From FEN-1297 sp963710735 (GTDB lineage: Bacteria; Bacteroidota; Ignavibacteria; Ignavibacteriales; Ignavibacteriaceae): 64,000 nt of DNA. Under the pieces are notes generated by a model, which saw only the letters and a list, made by a program, of their open reading frames with translations, ran no database searches and was not told the origin of the DNA. The stretch covers positions 248,001 through 312,000 of the forward strand of contig CAVQBN010000023.1 of NCBI GenBank assembly GCA_963710735.1, given 5' to 3'. How positions within the stretch are numbered: position 1 is the stretch's first letter; each line of letters begins with the position of its first letter. A program made the translations under genes and the position numbers. This document shows positions 56,397 through 63,465 of the stretch, one piece after another.

Positions 56397-57770
56397 ATGG
56401 AAAAAGTAAAAATACTTGTTATTGATTATGAAGAATCTGCCAGGGATTCTTTAAAAGTATTTCTTCAAGAAGAGAAATATGATGTTATCGTAGCACCAGG
56501 CGGTAAGGAGGGGATAACATTATTCGAAAAAGAGAAGCCCGACCTTGTAATCTCAGCTTTAAAATTACCCGATATAAATGGAATTGAAGTTCTGAAAACG
56601 ATTAAAATTTCAGACCCTAATATTCAAATAATTATTATCACCGCATTCGATGATATGAACTCTACTATTATTGCCATGCAGAATGGGGCTTATGATTATA
56701 TCGAGAAACCGCTTGATCTGCAGAAATTTAAGTTTGTTATTAAAAGAGCTTTAGAAACAAGTCTTTTAAGCAAAAAGCTCGAGATAGCCTCAATAAATTT
56801 GCTTACAGAAAATGATGAAAATAATCTTATTATTGGCAGATCTGCTCAAATAAAAGAAATTATAAAAAAAATCGGACAGATTTCAGGTAACAGAATTAAT
56901 GTGTTGATTCAGGGTGAAAGCGGCACCGGAAAGGAATTAATAAGCAGGGTTATACATAATTCGGGAGTAACAAAAAACCAGCCGTTTATTGCAGTAAACT
57001 CTGCAGCACTGCCTGAAACTTTGCTGGAAACCGAATTATTCGGCCACGAAAAGGGAGCATTTACCGGGGCGGTCAGGGATAAAAAAGGTAAATTTGAATT
57101 AGCCGGCGAAGGAACCATATTTTTAGATGAGATAGCCGAGATTTCTCCGAATTTACAAACAAAATTGTTGAGGGTAATTCAAGAAAGAGAGTTTGAACGG
57201 GTCGGCGGTGAAGAAACCATCCCGATGAAAGCCAGAGTTATCGTTGCGACTAATAAAAATCTTCAGGAACTTGTTGAACAAGGTAAATTTAGAGAAGATT
57301 TATTCTATAGAATTAATGTAGTTTCTATAAATGTTCCGCCGCTAAGAGAAAGAAAAGAAGACATACCTATGCTGGTTGTTCACTTCCTGCAAAAGATAAA
57401 TAGAGACCTTCACAAAAATGTAAGAAAGGTTCCTTATGAAGTTGTTGATTTGCTTCAAAGATATGAGTGGATTGGAAATATACGAGAATTAGAAAATTCC
57501 CTTTTGCAGGCTGTTGTACTTGCAAAGGGAGAAGCAATTGAAAGGGAAAATATACTCTTAAGAACTAATCATAATTCTAACAAACCTCCGCGTGATATTT
57601 TCGACCTTAGTTTAAATGCAGTTGAAAAGAGCCATATAATTTATGTACTGGAAAAAGTTAATTGGGATAAAAAAGAAGCAGCAAAGGTTCTTAAAATTTC
57701 AAGGCAGACTCTCTATAATAAAATTAGAGACTACTCTATAATTCCTCTGTACGACAACCCTACAAAATAA
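56397..57770 (+). CDS. Sigma-54-dependent activator (NtrC architecture) with degenerate receiver
   Basis: 457 residues in three parts. Receiver (1-120): the phospho-acceptor position, normally Asp in an LVLSD-type strand end, is Ala54 (DLVISALKLPDING), and the acidic pair is reduced to Asp10-Tyr11-Glu12; the switch Thr82 (IIITAFDD) and Lys104 (YIEKP) remain. AAA+ domain (about 140-375): Walker A GESGTGKELIS, the sigma-54 contact motif EKGAFTGA, Walker B TIFLDEIAEIS, RVIVATN and WIGNIRELENS. C-terminal Fis-type HTH: DKKEAAKVLKISRQTLYNKI. So it should open sigma-54 promoters but not be controlled by ordinary phosphorylation. No sensor kinase is beside it. A near-consensus -24/-12 promoter and paired dyads follow, ahead of the CheW-curli operon, its likely target. 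Confidence 0.93.
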   Translation: MEKVKILVIDYEESARDSLKVFLQEEKYDVIVAPGGKEGITLFEKEKPDLVISALKLPDINGIEVLKTIKISDPNIQIIIITAFDDMNSTIIAMQNGAYDYIEKPLDLQKFKFVIKRALETSLLSKKLEIASINLLTENDENNLIIGRSAQIKEIIKKIGQISGNRINVLIQGESGTGKELISRVIHNSGVTKNQPFIAVNSAALPETLLETELFGHEKGAFTGAVRDKKGKFELAGEGTIFLDEIAEISPNLQTKLLRVIQEREFERVGGEETIPMKARVIVATNKNLQELVEQGKFREDLFYRINVVSINVPPLRERKEDIPMLVVHFLQKINRDLHKNVRKVPYEVVDLLQRYEWIGNIRELENSLLQAVVLAKGEAIERENILLRTNHNSNKPPRDIFDLSLNAVEKSHIIYVLEKVNWDKKEAAKVLKISRQTLYNKIRDYSIIPLYDNPTK

Positions 57771-57895
57771 TTTAAATTATTATAACTCGTTGTGTGAATT
57801 AAAAATTTCAGTAATTCATTCATAAAAAACAAACAATTGTTATTCCCACGAAACCTGCCCGTCCAAGCTTGTTTTACAACTTGAGTGCATGGCAG

Positions 57896-57952
57896 TCACG
57901 GTCCAAACCGTGAATGAATTATAAGGATTTAATGTCACGGAATGGTCCGTGA
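57896..57952. promoter_or_regulatory. Two identical dyads TCACGG-N6-CCGTGA, 39 bp apart
   Basis: Exact matches at 57896-57913 and 57935-57952 with different spacers (TCCAAA and AATGGT). Conserved arms with variable spacer and a 39-bp centre-to-centre distance are what one expects of paired activator sites. The neighbouring NtrC-type protein is the obvious candidate binder. The second could also form a hairpin in RNA (10-bp stem). Confidence 0.55.
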
Positions 57953-58324
57953 CATCCCAGTTCTAGAGTTCTGCAACACTTTCCGTCCGATAGGCGGGAT
58001 GGGAATCTAAAAAGATGCAATTTGATCAGAAAATAGATTCCCATTTTCAGAATGAGACAAAAAAAGTTATGCAACACTCTTGCGGTAGGCATGTTCGCTC
58101 ACGGTGTCAATTTTATTTTAAATGAAGATTTAGGCGAAGTTTCACTTTATAGCATTTAACTATCAAATTCACTCAACTGGTTAATATAAAACTTATTACC
58201 TGAACCAATGGCTTTATTTTAGTGTGTCCAAAAATTTTAATAGTTGTATGTCCAATTCTTTGAACCTTCATTTTTCAGAATTCATTATCCTTCATTTTTA
58301 ATATAAAACATAGGATTTATAATT

Positions 58325-58340
58325 AGGCACTAAAATTGCG
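58325..58340 (+). promoter_or_regulatory. Sigma-54 (-24/-12) promoter of the CheW-curli operon
   Basis: AGGCACTAAAATTGCG: GG at 58326-58327 and GC at 58338-58339 are ten bases apart, as required, and the nine core positions GGCAC-N5-TTGC all match the TGGCAC-N5-TTGC consensus. The predicted start is near 58351, about 60 bases before the CheW-like ATG. Confidence 0.7.
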
Positions 58341-58410
58341 TATGCTAATCATTGCTCCTTAGGAAAATAAGTCATCTAATATAAAGGGCGATTCCGAAAA
58401 ATAATTGTTT

Positions 58411-58890
58411 ATGGATATTTACCAGGGGCCGCTTGAAGGAATTAAGGGTTTGCTAATTTACAAAATTGCCGATATGGAATTTTGTTCTGATGTAAAAAAT
58501 ATTGTTGCGATTCTGAGACCGGATGAAATTGTTCAAATGAAAAATCAGAATAAATTACATCAGATTTTATTTAATCAATTGATTTTTAAAACTATTGATT
58601 TGCATAAAATATTTGGTATGAAACCCGTGAAGATGAATAATAATATTCGAATAATTTTACATGAAATGTATGGCAAGAGATTTTGTTTCCTGGTAGATAG
58701 TGTAATAGAGATACTTACCACAGACAGAATGTTCATTGATAATTCATTGGATTTAATTCCTTATTCGGATAAAAGTTTTATAAGAAGTATCCTAAAGTAC
58801 CAAAATAGAAAGATATATTTGCCTGATTTCGAGAAGGTAACAAAAGAATTAAATAAAATGGCCGGAGAATTACAGCCGGCGCATTTATAA
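58411..58890 (+). CDS. CheW-like domain protein
   Basis: 159 residues from ATG 58411 (a TTG two codons earlier is also open). The CheW fold pattern is visible: GLLIYKIADMEFCSDVKNIV at the start, the LIFKTIDLHKIFG block where CheW has its conserved IDL, IILHEMYGKRFCFLVDSVIE in the middle, and FIRSILKYQNRKIYLPDFEK at the end. CheW proteins link receptors to CheA kinases; single-domain members also act as scaffolds outside chemotaxis. There is no CheA, receptor or other che gene in the window. It is the first gene downstream of the sigma-54 promoter, 50 bases before csgE, so it belongs to the curli operon. Confidence 0.78.
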   Translation: MDIYQGPLEGIKGLLIYKIADMEFCSDVKNIVAILRPDEIVQMKNQNKLHQILFNQLIFKTIDLHKIFGMKPVKMNNNIRIILHEMYGKRFCFLVDSVIEILTTDRMFIDNSLDLIPYSDKSFIRSILKYQNRKIYLPDFEKVTKELNKMAGELQPAHL

Positions 58891-58940
58891 GCGAAAAAAT
58901 TTAAATCAAAAATTTAAAGAGGTTTTCGTAAAATTTCTGT

Positions 58941-59840
58941 ATGAATAAATCTAGTGTAGCCATACATATTTTAGCAATTGCTTTACTTATTGGCACAATT
59001 AAAACTTTTGCTCAAGATTACACCAATAATAAGGAATATAGGTTATATAAGAATGAAGTCAATTTATTATATAATGATATTATTCAAAACAGGATAACCA
59101 AACAGCAAGCAGAGATTAAATTAGATTCCCTAAAAAATTCAAAGTTCAGCAGTACTAAAGAATTCTACCAAATCGTTAATTCTATTTTAGGAACTTTAAT
59201 AAAAGGCATAAATAATAATACAGTTGATACCAGTAAGGTTTATGTCGTAAAGGAAGGGGACAACTTATCTATAATTGCCGAGAAAAATTATAGCAGCTCA
59301 TTGAAGTGGCCAAAAATTTATACAGCAAACAAACCTGAAATTAAGAATCCGAATGTTATCTATCCAGATCAAAAATTAAAAATACCGCTAATCAAACAAC
59401 CTGATGAAACGACAGAATTAAATCGAAAAAAAATTGATTCAACACTTCAAAAGACAAAAAATTTAGTTATTAATAAAAACACTCAATTACAAAATCCTGA
59501 AAGTGAAGATATTGGTCTAGGCGGATTGGTAGTTGACGAAACGTTTTCAAAAGTTGGGCACGATTTTTATGACTTCTTCTATTCAAACTGGGAATCTCCG
59601 AAGAATGTTAAAGATTATACAATAACCATTTCGGAAAAGCCATTGCCCCAGCTTGGCGCTCAAATAACCATTAAAGTAAACGATACCCCTGTTTTTCAAA
59701 GATTTATTCAGCCAAGATATGAGCTGATACAAGAGATGGCTCAGCAAGGGCTGGCTGTATCATTTTCATACCTTGAAAATTATGATAAGATACAAAAGGA
59801 ATTACAGGGTGATGATATGCAGGGAACTGGTATTTTTTAG
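58941..59840 (+). CDS. csgE: LysM-CsgE fusion, curli assembly factor
   Basis: 299 residues: a signal peptide (ending TFAQ), a helical region (25-98), a LysM peptidoglycan-binding domain (101-151: YVVKEGDNLSIIAEKNYSSS, then NPNVIYPDQKLKIP), a linker, and a CsgE domain (about 193-290: DETFSKVGHDFYDFFYSNW, ITISEKPLPQLGAQITIKV, VFQRFIQPRY, MAQQGLAVSF). CsgE caps the CsgG channel and delivers curlin to it; E. coli CsgE is about 130 residues and has no LysM. The fusion would tether the adaptor to the cell wall beneath the channel. csgF and csgG follow on the same strand. Confidence 0.9.
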   Translation: MNKSSVAIHILAIALLIGTIKTFAQDYTNNKEYRLYKNEVNLLYNDIIQNRITKQQAEIKLDSLKNSKFSSTKEFYQIVNSILGTLIKGINNNTVDTSKVYVVKEGDNLSIIAEKNYSSSLKWPKIYTANKPEIKNPNVIYPDQKLKIPLIKQPDETTELNRKKIDSTLQKTKNLVINKNTQLQNPESEDIGLGGLVVDETFSKVGHDFYDFFYSNWESPKNVKDYTITISEKPLPQLGAQITIKVNDTPVFQRFIQPRYELIQEMAQQGLAVSFSYLENYDKIQKELQGDDMQGTGIF

Positions 59841-59866
59841 TTGAAAAGCATTATAGAAAGGAACCT

Positions 59867-60298
59867 ATGAAAAAAATAAAATATTGTATTCCGGTATTTC
59901 TGCTGCTTATGATTTTTATGGGTAATAAAAGTTTTGCACAGCAGTTTGTATATACACCGATCAACCCGAATTTCGGGGGGAACTATTTTAACGGCTCATG
60001 GATGCTGGCAGAAGCACAAGCTCAAAATGGTAAAACTGCACCAAGTTCATCCAGTGCATATAATCCTTACAGCAGCGATCCGCTTAAGAATTTTCAGCAG
60101 TCATTAAATCAGCAGATACTTAGCCAGCTTTCACAAAAAATTATTACATCGGCATTTGGAGAAAGTGCTTTAACTAAAGGCCATTATCAATTAGGAAATT
60201 ATATAATAGATATAAATCCTTCATCGGATGGATTGCATGTAAATATTCAGGATAATTCGAATGGCGGCCAGACAACCATTGTAGTACCTTATTATTAA
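59867..60298 (+). CDS. csgF: Curli assembly protein CsgF
   Basis: 143 residues with signal peptide (ending SFAQ). The mature start, QQFVYTPINPNFGGNYFNGS, is the family hallmark: this segment inserts into the CsgG pore and forms its second constriction, and helps anchor the curlin nucleator. A helical region (LKNFQQSLNQQILSQLSQKI) and a C-terminal beta part (YQLGNYIIDINPSSDGLHVN) follow. Length is normal. It is 26 bases after csgE and directly ahead of csgG. Confidence 0.92.
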   Translation: MKKIKYCIPVFLLLMIFMGNKSFAQQFVYTPINPNFGGNYFNGSWMLAEAQAQNGKTAPSSSSAYNPYSSDPLKNFQQSLNQQILSQLSQKIITSAFGESALTKGHYQLGNYIIDINPSSDGLHVNIQDNSNGGQTTIVVPYY

Positions 60299-60314
60299 TT
60301 ATAGAGAAAAGTTA

Positions 60315-61719
60315 ATGCGGAATATTCAAATAATTTTAGTACCGATTATTGCAATAATACTTTTTATTGTTCTTTGAAGGTTGTGCAACTTATGAGCCTC
60401 TTAAAACTACTCCGCCGGCAATAGGAGTTCCTACTACTATTCAAAAAGAACTCACATCTTTACCGGCACCCAAAGAACCTATTGTTGCTGCGGTTTATAA
60501 ATTTAGGGATCAAACGGGGCAGTATAAACAGGTTGCTACCGGCAGCAGTTTTTCGACTGCTGTTACGCAAGGAGCAACATCTATATTAATTAAAGCACTG
60601 CAGGATTCACATTGGTTCGTGCCTATTGAGAGAGAAGGACTTTCAGATTTATTGAATGAAAGAAAAATCATTCGTTCGAGCCGTGAAAATTATTTAGGTA
60701 ATGACGGTAAAAAATTGCCTGATCTTCCGCCTTTGCTTTATGCTGGAGTTATCCTTGAGGGAGGAATAATTTCCTACGATACTGATGTACTTACCGGCGG
60801 TGCTGGTGTTAAATATCTTGGAACTACTGCTTCCGGGCAGTATAGGGAAGATAGAGTGACGGTTTATTTAAGAGCGGTCTCAACACAGAATGGCAGAATT
60901 TTGAAAACAGTTTATACCACAAAAACTATTTTGTCTCAAATGGTAGATGTCGGGCTTTTTAAGTTTGTTGATTATCAAAGTTTGTTAGAAGTTGAAACGG
61001 GTTATACTTATAACGAACCTGTTGATCTTTGCGTAACCGAAGCTATTCAAAAAGCAGTTGAGAGTTTAGTTATTGAAGGAATTCAGGAAGGTTTATGGCA
61101 GCTGAAAGATCCGGCTGATATTCAATCGCCTGTAATTAAAAATTTTACTATGGAACAAGTTCATAGCGATAGAACTGATGATCTTGGAAATACTGTTGTT
61201 GAAAAACGATCAAAGCTTGGTGTAGATCTTAATGTCGGCGGCCAGCAGTATTCCGGTGATTATCCGAATCCGCTTACAAAGTTATTCGGAAGTGTAGGAA
61301 TAAGATATAACTTTAATAATCAATGGGCTTTTGGGGCAAGTATTAGACGTGGCAGACTTGGTGCTGAAAATGCTTTCGATAATATTTATGATTCATTTGG
61401 TCTTAATGCCTATTATAAGCTGATTCCAAAGTATAATTTTACTCCGTATTTAACTGCAGGAGGAGAATTAACTTATAAGAAAAATGACGGTGCCCTATAT
61501 ACAAATACTAGTTCTGCAAGTAACATAGGATCTAAAATATTTTATTCACTCGTATCCGGTATAGGTGTTGAATATTCTTTTAATGAATATCTAAGCCTGA
61601 ATTTTGAAATGAATAACCATTATGTTTTCAGCGACAGGCTTGACGGTTTGAAACACGGAAATTTGAACGACTATTATTGGGCGACAAAGGTCGGGGTTAC
61701 AGTTTATTTTATTAAATAA
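60315..61719 (+). CDS. csgG: Curli secretion channel CsgG with C-terminal barrel-like extension (frameshift in signal peptide)
   Basis: CsgG forms the nonameric outer-membrane channel for curlin export. The long open frame begins only at TTG 60367 (FFEGCATYEP), but ATG 60315 in another phase reads a lipoprotein signal, MRNIQIILVPIIAIILFIVL. Removing one T at 60373-60375 joins the two and places the lipidated Cys in an (L/F)EGC box. The CsgG core contains PIVAAVYKFRDQTGQYKQVA, the QGATSILIKALQDSHWFVPI stretch, EREGLSDLLNERKIIRSSRE, ILEGGIISYD and the transmembrane hairpins. The E. coli protein ends at 277 residues; here about 180 more follow (KLGVDLNVGGQQYSG to GVTVYFIK) with the alternation of an OmpA/OprF-type barrel. 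Confidence 0.9.
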
Positions 61720-61751
61720 CTTATGTGATGTGTGGAATTTTGCGTACTGTC

Positions 61752-61772
61752 ATTCCGGGCTTGACCCGGAAT
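61752..61772. repeat. Palindromic repeat after csgG
   Basis: ATTCCGGG facing CCCGGAAT with the loop CTTGA, within the wording TGTCATTCCGGGCTTGACCC. This is a common dispersed intergenic palindrome in many bacterial genomes. It starts 33 bases after the csgG stop and may act as a terminator or transcript stabiliser. Confidence 0.55.
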
Positions 61773-61908
61773 CTGTTCTAAGATCAGATTTATTTTATAT
61801 AAGACTGAATCAAGTGAAAATTGAAACTTAAATAACGTATTAAATAATTTAATAATGAAAGGAGGGGGTTGAAGAAAAAAATAAAGAATAAATTTTCTAT
61901 TACTGTCA

Positions 61909-61935
61909 TTTCGAAGCAGCGAAGCTGCTGAGAAA
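61909..61935. repeat. Second palindromic repeat of the TGTCATTTCG type
   Basis: Stem AGCAGC (61915-61920) with GCTGCT (61924-61929), loop GAA, extended by TTTC/GAAA outside a small internal loop. Same TGTCATT opening as the palindrome at 61752, so the two are probably copies of one REP-like family. Confidence 0.5.
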
Positions 61936-62010
61936 TCTCCTGATACTGGAAATTTATCTTTCAAAGTTAAATACATTTCAATATCTGGTGGAGTTGCAAT
62001 GTATTTAACT

Positions 62011-62155
62011 GGCAGCGCTAGGGAACTTTCTCTGCAACAAATGCAAAGAAAGTGTTGGACCCGCTAACGCCGCCAAAATTTTAAGGATTTTGCAATAATC
62101 TTTAGTAAATATCCGCAAAATCCGGTTAAAGTTCCACCGGGTGTTATGAGCCGGT
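62011..62155 (+). other. Candidate structured leader of the curlin gene
   Basis: Three stems in a row: a long imperfect one (62011-62023 with 62060-62074) enclosing ACTTTCT/AGAAAGT (62025-62031 with 62047-62053); a perfect 9-bp stem (62085-62093 with 62115-62123); and ACCGG/CCGGT (62136-62140 with 62151-62155). It ends 90 bases before the curlin start. It could be a folded 5' leader, or partly a decayed curlin gene, since 62033-62048 matches the start of the second curlin gene at 15 of 16 bases. Confidence 0.35.
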
Positions 62156-62244
62156 AAAATTGTGATTAAAAATAAATGAAAATATCGCAGTTTAATCGGC
62201 AAACTTTAACTAACTATTTTTTAATAATTAGAGGGAGAAAAACA

Positions 62245-63360
62245 ATGAAAAAGTTGTTTATTTCTATAGTTGCAGTTTTATTTGCAGCTACGTTTAGTTT
62301 TGCACAGAATACTATGCTACTGTTACTGAAAGCTGGTAACTATAATACACATATGGTTGATCAAACAGGTTCTAATACATCAACATTACTCAAACTGCTA
62401 GTTAAATTCGGAGAATAATCATGCATATGTAACTCAAATGGTGCTGGAAATACTGGAATTCAGACTCAATATCAGAATCTGGTATTATTGCCACACAAAA
62501 TGTAACCATCAACAGATTGGAGATAATAATATTGCAACTCAGTAACAGGGCTTTGGCTATACTGGTTATAATGATGCAACTATTACACAACTAAGTAGTT
62601 CAAATATCGGTTTATCAGCGATCAAGATGGTTACAATATGACAGCAACCATAACTCAACAGGTTGCTGATACCAATATTGCTGATCAATATCAATACGAA
62701 TCATGATAGTAGCAACAATATACCAGACTGGGGTTGTCAATACATGTACTCAAATCACAAATGGTATCAATCATCATGCAACTATTACATCAATGGAGAT
62801 GATAATATGCTAATCAAATCAAAATGGTGGAACATATGATCCACTTATTACTGGACATACTGCATATAACTTATGGCTCAAATCAAGTGAACCAATTCAT
62901 ATGCAATCAGCACAACAGGTGATGATAACAGTGCTATCGATCAGTTTAACATGAGCGAAGTAATACATAGTACAATTCAACACAGATGGTGATAATAACT
63001 GCATAGGCTGTTAGTATCTGTATGGTCAATGATAATACTATAACAAACTGTAATGGTAATACAACCATTACAATGTACAATTAGTCAGATTAACAAATGT
63101 GATTCTAGTAATGATAGTAAGTGATTACACAATATGGTAATACAGCAATTAGCTCTGCAATTACATTCAGTAGTGGTAATGATAATACTATTATCACTAA
63201 TCAGATAGTACTTCAATATATCAGGTACAGTGCATACTGTGTGATGCGTTTATCAAATGGTAATTTCAACTCTGCTACATGTTACTCAAGCAGACTGGTA
63301 TTAATATAGTCAGGTAATCAGGTTGGTAATAATAATATTGGAACTGTTAATCAACATTAA
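62245..63360 (+). pseudogene. Curlin-repeat subunit gene, broken by many frameshifts
   Basis: ATG 62245 follows GAGGGAG and starts a signal peptide (MKKLFISIVAVLFAATFSFA), then the first curlin-like unit. The frame stops at 62418, but curlin coding (ATTNNNNCAA-type units around GGTGATAATAATACTGCAAC-like DNA, i.e. Q-x-G-x-x-N-x-A-x-x-x-Q) continues in changing frames to about 63358, just before a strong terminator. I count some ten or more units. It is a CsgA/CsgB-type amyloid subunit by repeat pattern and position after csgEFG; which of the two cannot be said. The dense indels may be uncorrected sequencing errors in a repetitive gene. Confidence 0.72.
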
Positions 63361-63370
63361 TTTATAATTA

Positions 63371-63402
63371 TTTCAGAGGGAAGAGTCATCTTCCCTCTGA
63401 AA
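63371..63402 (+). terminator. Terminator after the first curlin gene
   Basis: A perfect 14-bp stem (63371-63384 with 63389-63402), loop GTCA, followed by TATTTTATG. Its intactness beside a badly broken gene suggests that the unit is, or recently was, functional. Confidence 0.85.
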
Positions 63403-63465
63403 TATTTTATGAAAATGAATGAAATTATTTAAATATAAAATAAGAATTTAATGTATGAGGATATC

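Larger units (their letters stand above)
57771..58410. other. Non-coding regulatory stretch between the activator and the curli operon
   Basis: About 640 bases without a gene. It is richer in G and C than other gaps and contains several inverted repeats: two TCACGG-N6-CCGTGA dyads (57896-57952), a 10-bp pair TGGGAATCTA at 58000-58009 with 58034-58043, a lone TCACGG half-site at 58099-58104, CAACACT twice (57974-57980, 58073-58079), and near the end a sigma-54 promoter. This looks like an upstream activating region with enhancer sites. Confidence 0.6.
61720..62244. other. Intergenic region between csgG and the curlin genes
   Basis: About 525 bases. No reliable gene: short open frames on both strands here are not family-like. 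It contains two repeat-type palindromes (61752-61772 and 61909-61935), a folded GC-rich stretch before the curlin gene (62011-62155), and the ribosome binding site GAGGGAG at 62231-62237. Confidence 0.55.

Noticed and set aside
56909..57118. Minus-strand frame opposite the AAA+ domain
   Set aside because: Shadow of the sigma-54 activator, whose Walker and GAFTGA motifs are on the plus strand.
57771..58410. CRISPR array or insertion sequence in the gene-free stretch
   Set aside because: The repeats are only dyads and short words without regular spacing or spacers, and no transposase fragment can be read in any frame.
61704..61976. Minus-strand open frame of 90 codons after csgG
   Set aside because: It runs through two palindromic repeats and an AT-rich stretch, has no ribosome binding site and no family-like features.
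62022..62037. GG-N10-GC (GGAAC-N5-CTGCA) as a second sigma-54 promoter before the curlin gene
   Set aside because: Only the GG, GC and a few more bases match. Another GG-N10-GC occurs at 62057-62070, and about two are expected by chance in a gap of this size, so it is much weaker than the element at 58325.
62011..62074. Integron attC site
   Set aside because: The long imperfect stem and GCTAAC word suggested it, but the paired RYYYAAC and GTTRRRY core sites are not both present and no integrase or cassette is nearby.
62005..62202. Minus-strand open frame of 65 codons in the curlin leader
   Set aside because: Overlaps the folded region and the curlin upstream sequence; no protein-like pattern or ribosome binding site.
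62402..62590. Open frame on the minus strand within the curlin repeats
   Set aside because: Mirror of the repeat DNA; the plus strand encodes recognisable curlin units.
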